Part shown: positions 22,527 to 33,325 of the stretch, piece after piece
Layout: each line of letters starts with the position of its first letter
Numbering within the stretch: the stretch's first letter is position 1
From: Umbellularia californica
Taxonomy: Eukaryota > Streptophyta > Magnoliopsida > Laurales > Lauraceae
Direction of reading: 5' to 3'
Length of the DNA: 64,000 nt
Assembly (NCBI GenBank): GCA_028538565.1
Contig: JAPQWN010000009.1
Location: 33,706,576-33,770,575, forward strand
The notes under the pieces: generated by a model
Databases searched by the model: none
The model's input: the letters and a program-made list of their open reading frames with translations, nothing else
Told to the model about the DNA's origin: nothing
Made by a program: the position numbers and the translations under genes

Positions 22527-25500
22527 ATGGCTTCAAGTAAGTTTTCTTTCTTTTTTCTTTCAAGAAAACTCTATGTAGGATGGGAAAAAAAAATTTCTCT
22601 TCTCTTTTTTTCTTTCTTCTTGTTTTTTTTTCTTTCTATTCTTCTTCTTTTTCTTTTTTTTTCCACGTGATTTGTTTTTTTTTTCACACGTTTTTTTTTC
22701 TTCTTTTCTCTTTTTTTTTTTTTTTTGTGGGCCGTACGGACAGATCCGTACGGATCTGGTCCGTACGGCCACGTGGCCTGATTTTTTTTTTTTTTTTGAA
22801 AGTTTCTCTTTTTTTTTTCTTTCTTTTCTTTCTCCCTCTTTTTTTGAGAAAGTTTCTCTTTTTTTTTTTTTTTTTTAGCTCATCATGATAATGCGTTTTT
22901 ATGCAAATCTAGATGTTCATGCATGTACTTTTTGTAGATTGAGCATGATAGCATACCTGAAAATCTTTGCAAATTTGGGGATTTGGAGCTCGCAGCGATG
23001 TTGAGCCCTTCTTGATTTTGCGGAGATTTTGAGGTTTCGAAAGTTTGGAGTTTCGGAGCCCGCAGCAATGTTGAGCCCATCTTCAAACTTTCTATTTCCG
23101 TCGGGGTATTTCCTTTTTCTTTGGAATTGCCCCGGAGTCATGCCAAAATTTCGCCAGATTTTTGGTGGGACAAAGTGACCCCTTTTTTTTTTTTTGCGAA
23201 ATCCTGTCATTTTGATGACGATCCTTTTCTTTTCCAACCTTTGCAGGTGGTTCCTCCAGAGCGAACAAGGGTAAAGAGCCTGCTATAAGCGTACCTCGTC
23301 GATCTGCTAGATCTTCCAATGTGGCCGTTCAGCAGGCCTGGGAGAAGGTCCAGTTTGTTGAGAAGAACTTGGAAGAGTGCGATTCCCTCAATCGCGATGA
23401 GATGAGACAGCGATTGATCGCTCTCAAGAATGAGGAATTCTATAAGATCATGGTAAGCAACCGTCCTTGGGTTATGGACGATCTGAGGGTTTTACCCAAG
23501 CCTACCTTCTTCTTTGGAGATGCAGTCCCTGACGACTTGACATACCAAAGGAGATGTTTTCAGTTCTCTTACACAGCAGATGGTGAAGAGAAGACTGTTT
23601 CTACCCGGTCGTCTTTTGATCGTACCATCTCGATCATGAGCCTTGCTCCCACGTGCTCTAAGAGGGAAGATCCTCCGAGCTGGGTGAAGAGGACCAGTGT
23701 GATCAAGACCGGGGTTTTTGTTGGTGGACCCTCCGGATATGCTGAGAAGCCACCTGTCCGTATGGACATGTTGATGCCAGCCAGCGGCTACCAGGGCTCT
23801 GATTATCCGTCGGTCGATTTGAGACCGGTGGGCCTTGGCGTTTTCAGCGGTGACGGCAGTACTTGGGTGAAGCCTTTTCGACTTCGTGGCCGTTTCAATG
23901 TTGACTCCGATTGGAAGTCATGGACTGACCACACCTTGCTGATTGGGGGCGCCGTTTTGAAGGAAGCCGGGATTTTTGACGCCGTCCGCGCTTTTAGGGA
24001 GACCGTGACTTTTTCCGATGATGCCTTCATGGCTATGTTGGAGTCTTTCCTCCCTCAGACCAATACCTTCGTTGTCACGAACGGTGAGATTGGTTTTTCT
24101 CTGAAGGAGTTGAGTGCTATTACTGGATTACCCATCCTTGGCAAACTCTATGAGGAGTTCATGCCGATTGACAGCGTCCTTGAGGAGCAGTCAGAGGAAT
24201 TCAGGCTCCTATACTTTCAGCTCGTCGCCTTCTATGATTTTTTGAAGGAGGGCTCGAAAGTCAGATCCAGCAGTTGGAAGAGTTATGGCTCTTCATTCTT
24301 CAACTTCTTTGACAGCAAAGAGTCTCCTGATAGCATGACCCGGGAAGACAGGAAGAAGACTTTGGCCATGCAGGAAGAGTTGAAGGGTTTCTTCGCGAGC
24401 ACAGATGCCCTTTATTCTGATATTGCACTGCAGAGAGATCTTGCTGTTTACCTCACTTATTGGCTAGGTGAGGCTGTGTTTGCTGGTGGAGATGGGACGC
24501 ACATCAGGCCGCATTGTATTTTTCCGGCTTGTCAGATGGCGTTTGGAGAGCGGCTTGCTTTGGTGCCCGCTCTTTACTCCTACCTGTGTACCGAACTGCA
24601 GGCTGCTGCTTTCTTGGTTCGGCTTGGGCTCCCTATGAATAGGGTATTTTCAGCCCATATCTTTTATTCGTGGTTTGTATACCACTGTCCTGGCTTCCAC
24701 CAGCTGGGTGCTGCACAGGATGATGATCCTCTGATGATTCGATTGGCTAAGGGAAAAGCCGTATCTGAATCACTTTTGTTTGCCCGCATGAGGATCCGAC
24801 GGTTCAGGGACGTCGAGATGGGGCAGTCTTCAGTTAAGCTTTCTCCGGAGTTGCGGAAGAAGGCTTTTGATTTTGGTGCCTCCCGAGACTCTACCAGAGC
24901 AGGGTCGGGAAGGCATTACTCTTTGACCAATGCAGAGAAGGAGTGGCTTTTCAGCATACGAGTCGGTACGATGGTGTACCGTAGACATCTTTTCGTCGAC
25001 ATCCAGCCGTATGTACCTTCTCGTTTTGCGCTTCAGTTGGGCTTCTCTTAAGGCGTTGTTGGAGCGCCTTCGAGTATGGTGAAGCGTTTTGGGGGTTTGC
25101 AGGATGGCAGAAATGCATGGGCTTTCTATAGTGCTGAAGACACTACTGCCACGATTTCTTATCCTGAGCTGTCGACTTTCCGAACTGCCGGCTTCACGAA
25201 GTGGTTCGCGGAGAGCTTTTTGGCATATCGGGGGCTTTCCAAGAAGGAGCTTGATGTAAAGCTGTCTTCTGGAAAAGGCATTGGGAAGTCGGATGGCGTC
25301 CGGCGAGAGGAAGTTTGGGCCTTCCTTTCTGGAGAGAAGCACAAGATAGGCTTTCTCGGTGACCAGGGCATCATTGGTTCTGAAGCTGTTCGGGAAGTAC
25401 CTGATGAGGCTTTGAAGCAGCTAGAACAGGAGGAAGCTGAGCTCGACGCTTGGATGCAAGCGGCACAGAGGCGAGCTTCTGCGGAGTCTACTGGCAAGAG

Positions 25501-27128
25501 CAGACCATCCAGTGAGGAGTCAAGTGAGAAACCTGACTCTGATAGTGGGGCGGGTTCTTCTAGGATGCGAACCCGTAGAGGTAAGAAGAGGAGGAGTCAT
25601 CATCGCAGCGAGGAGCCACATGAGGACTCTCCTGACATGGAAATCCCTCTTACCATCAACGAGGAGGTGCCAGAGGCTGTCGACGAGCCTCCAGAGAAGA
25701 GGAGTCGTGGGGAAGAGACCATTGGTGAAGGTATGATTCTTCCTTTTTCTTTTTCTACTTCTTTCATGGGGCTTTCCATGTTCTGATTTGTTTTCTCACC
25801 CTGCTGCTGTTTTTTTTTAGCAGAGGATGAAGACTTGCCGATGCCTGAGGTTCCGACCGATGAGGCGGTGATGGAGCCGGTTATGGCATCTGAAGAAGAA
25901 CCGAGGGACTCTGGAATGACTCCGGAATCTCCAATTGGTATAACTTCTTTCGCTTTCTCTTTTTTTTTTTTTTTGCCTGCGACTTGATTTGCTAACATTT
26001 TTTTCTTGTCAGCTGACTTGCCACAGGATTCCGATGACTTTGAACCATCAATGGACGCAAATGTCGATGATGCTTCTGATGAGTTCATGGAGGAAGAGAG
26101 TGTTCCGCCAGTCGTCGAAGAAGGTACTTTGTAGTGATGACCCTGATGATTTTTTTTTGAACAGGATCATATTCATACCTTTTTGTGTTTCATTTGCAGG
26201 TTTTGAAGTGACAGAAGAGAGTCCATCGCTTTCTTCAGAACCAGAGCAAGGGATGCCAGAGGTTGATCCGGAGGTAGAGACCAGTTCAGACATGATTGAG
26301 GAGATGCCTCGTGTTGAGATTCCCTCTCCAGTGGCTCCAAGTGAAAAGAGTTCTTTTGTTACTCTTCCAATGGGACATGACATGAGCAGCCGATCAGCGG
26401 AGAAGGTTGAATCTTCATCCAGTTCGTCTCTTCAATTTGCGAAGAAGGTACTGGCTCGGGTTTTGAGTTCTTGGGTCAAGACTCTCCTTTCTGGACACTT
26501 GGAGGCAGGATTTGGCATGATCCCACATGTACAGGAGATTCTGACCGACACCGAAGAGGTTGGTCTGGATGTCACAGGTGCCAGGGCGATCGTTGATAGG
26601 ATCATTGCACTGGGTGACAAGTGGTTTGAGACCATGGGTTTCCCTGACGACCAATTCTTCAAGGAGATGTTCTTGGACCCTGCTGATAAGGCTAAGTCTG
26701 ACCTGAATGAGGCTACACAAAGCAAGAAGCAGCTAGTTCGGGAGAAGAACAAGGAAGAGCTAGCCATCATCGGATTGAGGCATGACCTTAACGTCCTTGA
26801 TAGGGAAGTTGAGGAGGCCAGGAAACGTCTTGAGCATTTGAAGGCACAAGTCGATGCGAAGTGGGCTGCTATAACAGAGGCTCGTGACAGGGAGAGTACT
26901 CTGATCCGCAGGGTTGCAGATGCCGGTCAAGTTCTCGAGAGGAGGACTCTAGAAAACGAACGATGGCAAACTGCTGGGGAAGAGCTTCCCGGTGTAAAAG
27001 AAGGGTTACGGCATTCGCCAGCATCTCATGACAAGTTCCTGAAGAAGCGTGCCTTGGAAACTCTGACGGCTGAGGCCAAAAGTTTGCTTGAGGAGCTGAA
27101 GCTTTGGCTGGAGACCATTTTTGGCTGA
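22527..27128 (+). CDS. opposite-strand multi-exon PMD-like gene of element B
   Basis: Five coding exons: 22527-22536, 23247-25730, 25821-25937, 26013-26123 and 26200-27128. All four introns have GT-AG ends and phase 1; exons total 3,651 bases, 1,217 codons with the final TGA. One in-frame TAA (25049-25051, codon 605) interrupts it. Residues about 240-500 resemble the plant mobile domain (TNTFVVTNGEIGFSLKEL, ITGLPILG, YLTYWLGEAVFAGGDGTH, the last two typical PMD patterns). Then comes a basic stretch (RTRRGKKRRSHHR, NLS-like), an acidic region, and a C-terminal coiled coil (about 26700-26960). Function is not established; PMD proteins MAIN/MAIL act in silencing and gene regulation. Antisense genes in this position are known in Tat elements such as maize Grande. 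Plausibly functional before the stop. Confidence 0.88.
22537..23246 (+). other. intron 1 of the element B opposite-strand gene
   Basis: 710 bp, GTAAGTTTTC...TTTCCAACCTTTGCAG, phase 1. Contains T-rich tracts, a 41-bp nested palindrome (22730-22770) and two GAGCTCGCAGCGATGTTGAGC-like copies (about 22988-23080). Confidence 0.88.
25731..25820 (+). other. intron 2 of the element B opposite-strand gene
   Basis: 90 bp, GTATGATTCT...TTTTTTTTAG, T-rich, phase 1. Confidence 0.88.
25938..26012 (+). other. intron 3 of the element B opposite-strand gene
   Basis: 75 bp, GTATAACTTC...TTCTTGTCAG with a GCTAACAT branch-like word; phase 1. Confidence 0.88.
26124..26199 (+). other. intron 4 of the element B opposite-strand gene
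   Basis: 76 bp, GTACTTTGTA...CATTTGCAG, phase 1. Contains in-frame stops, so it cannot be exonic. Confidence 0.88.
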
Positions 27129-27159
27129 GCTCCTGATTTTTTATAGCAGAAACCATTCT

Positions 27160-27350
27160 TCTTTTTTTTGGTACCACATGTATTTTTTGGTACTCTTTTT
27201 TTGTAGTGCTTGTGAACACTTTCTATTTTTTTTTTGGTACCACATGTATTTTTTTTTGGTACTTTTTTTTTTTTTTTGTAGTGCTTGTGAACACTTTCTA
27301 TTTTTTTTTTTGCTTTGGTACCACATGTATTTTTTTGGTACCTTTTTTTT
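27160..27350. repeat. tandem repeat block 3 of element B
   Basis: Three units of about 65-80 bp with GGTACCACATGTATTTTTT and GTAGTGCTTGTGAACACTTT. Starts 35 bases after the plus-strand gene's stop codon, so probably in its 3' UTR. Confidence 0.85.
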
Positions 27351-27479
27351 GTTGTTCCCTACGCTCACTCAAATCTTTTTGTGATGAAAGCAATTGCTAA
27401 ATGGGATTCGATCAAAAGCTTTGTCATTTTGTGAAAATCTTTTGTCAAATGGTTTGTTTTGGTAGGGGAAACGAATTTG

Positions 27480-27775
27480 GCATGAAAGCCGGATTTTTGT
27501 GGCATTTACAGCCAGTTTGGTGGCATTGATAGCCAATTGGTGGCATTTATAGCCGGTTTGGTGGCATTGATAGCCAATTTGTGGCATTTATAGCCGGTTT
27601 TGACATGAGAGTCAGGTTTTTTTTTTTTTTTTGTGTGTGGCATTTATAGCCGAGTTTTTTTTGAAAACTGAGTTTTGTTTTATTGGCATGAAAGCCGATT
27701 TTGGCGTTTATAGCCGGAAGTTTTTGTTTTGGCATTTATAGCCGGATTTTGGCATTTATAGCCGAGTTTTGGTTT
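27480..27775. repeat. tandem repeat block 2 of element B (GGCATTTATAGCCG)
   Basis: About eleven copies of TGGCATTTATAGCCGGTTT or TGGCATTGATAGCCAATT at 18-25 bp spacing. The reverse complement of the LTR motif CGGCTATAAAYGCC. Confidence 0.85.
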
Positions 27776-27779
27776 TCAA

Positions 27780-28370
27780 AATGCAGGTATCGACTAAATG
27801 TCGCCTCCCCGCTGAATGGTCTTGCAAGTATCGATGGAATGTCGCTTCCTTGCTCATTCGGTTTTGCGAGTATTGATGGAATGTCACTTCCTCGCGGGTT
27901 AGGTTTTGCAAGTATCGATGGAATGTCGCTTCCTCGCGAATTGGGGTGCAAATATCGACTAAGCGTCGCTTCCCTGCTTTTCCTAAGACTTTTGGTTTTG
28001 CGGGTACTGACTTGATGTCGTTTCTCCGCGATTTTTGAAATTTGAGGTTTTCTCGAACCATTTGTAATTTTGGGTTGTGGATAGCAACTGGTATATTGCA
28101 TCTCCACGATTTTTGAAATTGGGTTGTGGATATCAACTGGTTTGCTGCTTCTCCACGATTTTAGGTTTTCTCGAACCTTTGAAATTTGGGTTGTGGATAT
28201 CAACTGGTTTGTTGCTTCTCCACGATTTTTTGATTTTGCAAGTATCGATGAAATGTCGCTTCCCTGCGATTTTGGGTGCAAGTATCGATGGAATGTCGCA
28301 TCCTTGGTTTTTTTCAAAATTTTTGTTTTGCGGGTACTGACTTTGATGTCATTTCCCCACGATTTTTGAA
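27780..28370. repeat. tandem repeat block 1 of element B
   Basis: Units of about 40-60 bp: GCAAGTATCGATGGAATGTC (about eight copies) followed by GTTGTGGATATCAACTGGTT units (three to four). No reading frame is preserved. Confidence 0.85.
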
Positions 28371-28722
28371 AAACCATTTTTTTTTTGTTTAAAGACACGA
28401 GGGTCGTAAATTTTGACCTAAAACCATTTGGCGGTAAAAGGTAAGGTGGACTAGGGTGGAAATCCCTGAATCCGGATTTTTGTTTCAAACCATGAATTTT
28501 GGTTCAAGGATCGAAAGCTTTGGTCAAGTCAGGGAGAGGCTCCTAAACTTGGATTTTTTTTTTTTTTTGAACAATGAAACGATGAAAGTAAGCATTGTTT
28601 TTGAATCTCTAGAAATTTTGACATTTGATATGAAAATTCTAAAGACAGTGGGTTTGACGAGCGAGTACCTGAGAACAGGTTTTGGCCATACAGGCATTGC
28701 TCTTACCCAGTTGGGTAAGTCT
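28371..28722 (-). other. spacer after integrase in element B
   Basis: No coding homology. Corresponds to 47165-47519 of element A. Confidence 0.6.
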
Positions 28723-29392
28723 TCAAGGGTAGTACCGCTTCAAGAACTTGCCGTTGATAGGCAGCATACATCTGTCGCCTTCCATGTTTAGGAGGGCATA
28801 TGCGCCGTTGGAGAAGACCTTGTCGATGACGTAGGGTCCCTCCCATTTTGGTTCAAATTTGCCTTTGGATTTGTGTGAGAAGACCATTGGTCTTTTTACC
28901 GCAAGAACCAAGTCACCCTTTTTGTAGGCGCGTTGCCGGACCCTTTTGTCAAAAGATCCTGTCATGCGTGCTTGGTAAAGTTCAATGCTTTGTCGAGCTT
29001 CGAGCCGTCTCTCGTCGAGATTGTCCAGCTCATGGAGTCGCAATTTGACATTGCTTTCTTGAGTCATGTCATTTCGTAGAGATACCCTCAGAGAAGGAAT
29101 TTGTACCTCTAGGGGCACGACAGCTTCGCATCCATAGACCAAGGAGAATGGTGTGCTATGGGTTGGTCCTCGAACGGTGGTTCGATAGGCCCACAAAGCT
29201 TCAGACAGTTTGTCGCTCCAGTCTCTTTTTGACTAGAGACCATTTTCTTGAGGATTTTGCAGAGTGTCTTGTTGAAGGCTTCTGCTAATCCGTTTGCTGC
29301 TGGATTGTATGGAGTCGAATGACAGCTTTGAATTTTGTATTTGTCGCAAAACCTGTAGAATCGATGATCCCGGAATTGTGGTCCGTTATCAT
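28723..29392 (-). pseudogene. integrase C-terminal part of element B (out of frame)
   Basis: Contains DNGPQFRDH and NGLAEAFNKT in one frame, a further break near 29230, and a final open stretch (29196-28723) with WAYRTTVRGPTHS and WEGPYVIDKV. The family's catalytic Asp and Glu are present but not joined to the N part. Confidence 0.9.
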
Positions 29393-32300
29393 GACGAATC
29401 TCTTGGGTATGCCGAAACGACAAATGATGTTGGTGCGCAGGAACTGAAGAACTGATGAGGTCTTCATTTCGTTGAATGCAAATGCTTCTGACCACTTGGA
29501 GAAATAATCCGTAGCGGCGAAGATGAAGCGATGACCTTTCCTTGAAGGGGGAGAGATAGGACCTATGATGTCCATGCCCCATGCTTCGAAAGGCCACGAG
29601 ATTGCTGTAGGATGCAGCCATTCCGGAGGCATGCGAATGTAATCTCCGTGAACTTGGCATAGCTGGCAGCGTTTGGCAAATTGCATTGCATCAGCAACCA
29701 TGGTAGGCCAATAGTAACCTAACCTTTTTATCTGATCATAGAGCTTAGGACCTGCCTGATGGGCTCCACAAAGACCAGCATGAACTTCTTTAAGTGTTTC
29801 TTCGGCCTCTTGTTGTGACAAGCAGCGTAGAAGTACTCCGTTGAAGGATTTCCTGTAGAGGATTTTTGAAGGAATATCCAAATGAAAGTTTGGGGCTCGC
29901 CTTTGTATGCTTACCCGTTCTTTTGGATCTTCAGGTAGGATTCCGAACATAGTGTAATCAATGAACGGATCCCTCCAGTCGCCGATTGAAGGTTGAAGGA
30001 TAGAGATCCGACTTCCAACCACTCGGTGGCATTCAGCAACTGCTTGGTGTGTGTTAAGAGGAGGGAGGATCCTTCTCTCGCACACTGTGATTTGCATGCT
30101 TTCCCCTTCCTGGATCGCCATTGATGCGGCAAGTCCGGCCAGGGCATCTGCACGTATGTTTTCACCTCTATGAATGTGGGTGATGTGACAGATGTCAAAC
30201 TTATGCAGAAGCGATTGTGCCTTGTTGTAATAAGGCAGTAGATCAGGCTTCCTGACTTCATATTTCTGATTCATCTGGTTGACGATCAGTTGAGAGTCTC
30301 CAAAGACTTCCAGCATAGTGATACCGGATTCGATGGCGAGTTCCAATCCTAGGATCAGAGCTTGGTATTCAGCTGCATTGTTTGTGCATGGTTCCAGTAG
30401 CGAGAAAGCGTGTGGAATCATGCATTTGTCGGGGCTAACAAAGAGGATGCCAACTCCCGAGATCAGCTTTCTGTTTTCATTTGTCCTGGTTGCACCGTCA
30501 AAGTACATGTCCCAGGAGGCATTGGGTGAGGAAGTCTCCACGTTATAGACAGGTTCGTCTGGGAGATCATCTCTGAGTGGTGAATCTTTAGGCAATGGAT
30601 GCTCTGCGAGGAAATCTGCTAGAGCTTGGCCTTTGATTGCTTTTTGTGGCACATACCTAATATCAAATTGTGATAGAAGGATAGACCATTTTGCCAGTCG
30701 GGCATTGAGAGAACCTGCTTTTGTAACAAGGACCTTCAAGAGGTTGATCCTTGAGACGAGGTAGACTGTGTTGGAAAGCAAGTAGTGACGTAGCTTTTGT
30801 ACGGCGAACATCACTGCAAGGCATTCTTTTTCGACTGGAGAGTAGCGATGCTCTGCACCTACTAGCATGCGGCTGAGGTAGTATAGAGCAGCTTCTTTTC
30901 CCTCACCATTCTCTTGTGCAAGCAGAGCGCCTATAGAATGATCAAGAGCTCTTGTGTACAAGATGAATGGTTTTCCAGTGGCAGGGGCAGCTAACACTGG
31001 AGGTTTGGTCAGGTATGACTTGATATCTTGAAATGCGGCTTCGCAGTCGGCATCCCAGACAAAGTCTACACCTTTTTTCATCAATCGAGAGAATGGACGG
31101 CATTTCCCCGAAAGATTGGAGATGAACCGTCTGATGTAGGCCAATCTCCCTTGAAGCCCTTTTAGTTCCCTTAGGGTTCTTGGAGAGGGCATTTCTAGAA
31201 TAGCCTTGACTTTTATGGGGTCAAGTTCTATTCCAGCTTTCCGAACAAGGAATCCGAGAAACTTACCCGACGAGACGCCGAAGAAGCATTTTAGAGGATT
31301 CATCCGCAGTTTGTGTTTGCGAAGTCGGAGGAAGACTTCCCGAAGATCTTTGAGATGGTCTTCTTTTCTTCTGCTTTTGACGGCGAGGTCATCAACGTAA
31401 CATTCGACCGTCTTGTGCTGCATATCTTGGAATATTTTCATCATAGCCCTCTGATATGTGGCACCAGCATTTTTCAGACCAAATGGCATGACAGTATAGC
31501 AATATACGCCAAATGGAGTCCGAAATGAAGTGTGCTTTTCATCCTCGGGATGCATCTTTATCTGATTGTAACCAGAGAAGCCATCCATGAATGTCATTCG
31601 CTCGAATCCGCAGGTATTGTCAATCATCACCTCCGGTATGGGGAGCGGGAATTCATCTTTGGGGCAAGCGCCATTCAAGTCTCTATAGTCAATACAGACT
31701 CTGATCTGCCCAGTTTTCTTTGTCACGGGGACAATATTGGCCAACCACTCTGGATGTTGTTCCTCACGGATGAAGCCGACACTTTTGAGCTTTTGAACTT
31801 CTTGTTCAATTTTATCCATCACATCTGGACGGAATCTTCTTTGGCCTTGTTTGACAGGCTTGACGTCTTCTTGAAGATTGAGTTTGTGGACTGCTACTTT
31901 GGGGTCTAAACCAGGCATTTCAGCATAGGACCGTGCAAAGCAATCAACGAACTCACGAAGAAAAGCGATATACTCGGGTAACTCATCATCCTTTATATTC
32001 TTACTTATGAATACAGGACGTGGGTTATCAGGTGTTCCCAAGTTCATCTTTTGAACAGGATCTTCTGTCGGAAGGTTCGAAGGTGGTTCCTCCACAATAT
32101 TTTCGGAGGCTTCCAACTCAACGAAACCTTCTGGAGTTTCAACTGCATTACCAGACCAAGGCTCTGTTCCTTTCCATGGATTTTCTTGATTGGTGATCTC
32201 CTCAAGGCTTGCTATGAGATAGTCCCAATCGCCTGTTGAGTCTGGTATTTCTTTTGGAGACGAGGGTTCTTCTGGGTCAGGATGCCACAAGTCTGTATTA

Positions 32301-32917
32301 TCGGACGATTCCTCTTTATCATCAGAGAAATCATACCAATTGGATGAGCTTCCTGGATCTTTGTCAGGTAACTCTTTAAAGAGATATCCAGGGAGATCGA
32401 TGTCTTCATGGACTTGAGATGTTGAGGCTTGGTCGGTAAAACGACTTTTAAGCTTTTGTGTCAACTGTCTCAGAGGAGTGTCGGGATCATACCCTAACCC
32501 ATATGAAGACTTTTCTACATGACCGTAGAGTCTCCAATCTTCCAGCTGGCTTTTGGTCAAGGCGGGCTCCAATGGCGTGAGAATACCGCGTCTTTCTCCC
32601 AAACCGACTGGGTTTTGAGCGTCATAGCCCATTTTCTTCATAATTGCTTGTGCCACAGGACTATATAGAGATAGCTGAGGCATACCTTCATTTTGGAAAG
32701 GTTCTAGCATGGAATTTGATGAAGAAGCGTCCGATCTATGGAAGAAGATCGGCCTTTGCTTTGGTGATGTTGTCGGAACAACAAAGGTAGCAGACGTAGG
32801 ATCTTCTACGTCAGCAGGTGTCTCCATCGGAGTGAGAGCAGGCTGAACTTGCTGAGTGTCAGCTTGGCTTGACGATGCATCGTCTTCTGGCTCTGAGTCC
32901 GAGTCTGTGTCTTGCAT
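29285..32917 (-). pseudogene. pol of element B: G-patch-like linker, RT, two RNase H, integrase N part
   Basis: A 1,210-residue open frame. Order: acidic linker; a glycine-rich segment near 32560-32650 (MKKMGYDAQNPVGLGERRG, G-patch-like); RT at about 31190-31790 with YVDD at 31388-31399; degenerate RNase H (LYTRALDHS, Arg for the first Asp); archaeal-type RNase H at about 30120-30515 with FDGAT, AAEYQAL, GDSQLI and RADALAGLA, all four acidic residues present; and integrase with H-x-H/CQLC and WGMDIIGP. A one-base loss near 29390, just before the second catalytic Asp, shifts the frame so that the last 25 or so residues are unrelated. Confidence 0.95.
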
Positions 32918-33325
32918 GATAGACTAGAGAGAAACAACAAATTTGCCCCCAGACTTTTGTTTCGCCTTCTTCACTTTAGTCGTGATGACCAAAGGTTTTG
33001 AAGATTTGAGGGAGATGACGAAGGGAGATTGACTACTCTCTTCTAATTTACCGGAGGGGTTGTTTTCTTCCGGTGATTTTTGAGGAGCCTTGCCTTTATC
33101 TTTCTGGAGATTTTCAGCAGGGGGTGCTGTTTCCTCTTCTTCTTTTTCTCCTTCATACATCTGGGAGTCTGCGAAGTGGACTTCTTTACCTTTGAAGGGT
33201 TTTCTGTCCGCAAAGACACGATGTACCATGCCGTCATCGCCGACGAACTTGATGCATTGATGTAGAGTTGAAGGGACAACACCGTCTCGTGTATCCAAGG
33301 ACATCCGAGAAGGATGTTGTAGCAT
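32918..33325 (-). pseudogene. gag-pol linker of element B between protease and pol
   Basis: Frame reopened after the shift near 33297; rich in Lys and Glu (KGKEVHFADSQMYEGEKEEE). It ends at a TAG (32920-32918) where element A has a sense codon, then continues in the same frame as pol. Confidence 0.75.

Noticed and set aside
22560..22888. Phe/Lys-rich open frames
   Set aside because: T-rich intron sequence, low complexity.
27121..27400. Phe/Tyr-rich open frames after the opposite-strand gene
   Set aside because: Tandem repeat block 3, low complexity.
27480..28370. CRISPR-like spaced repeats
   Set aside because: Units are head-to-tail and vary together; no unique spacers and the setting is a plant retrotransposon.
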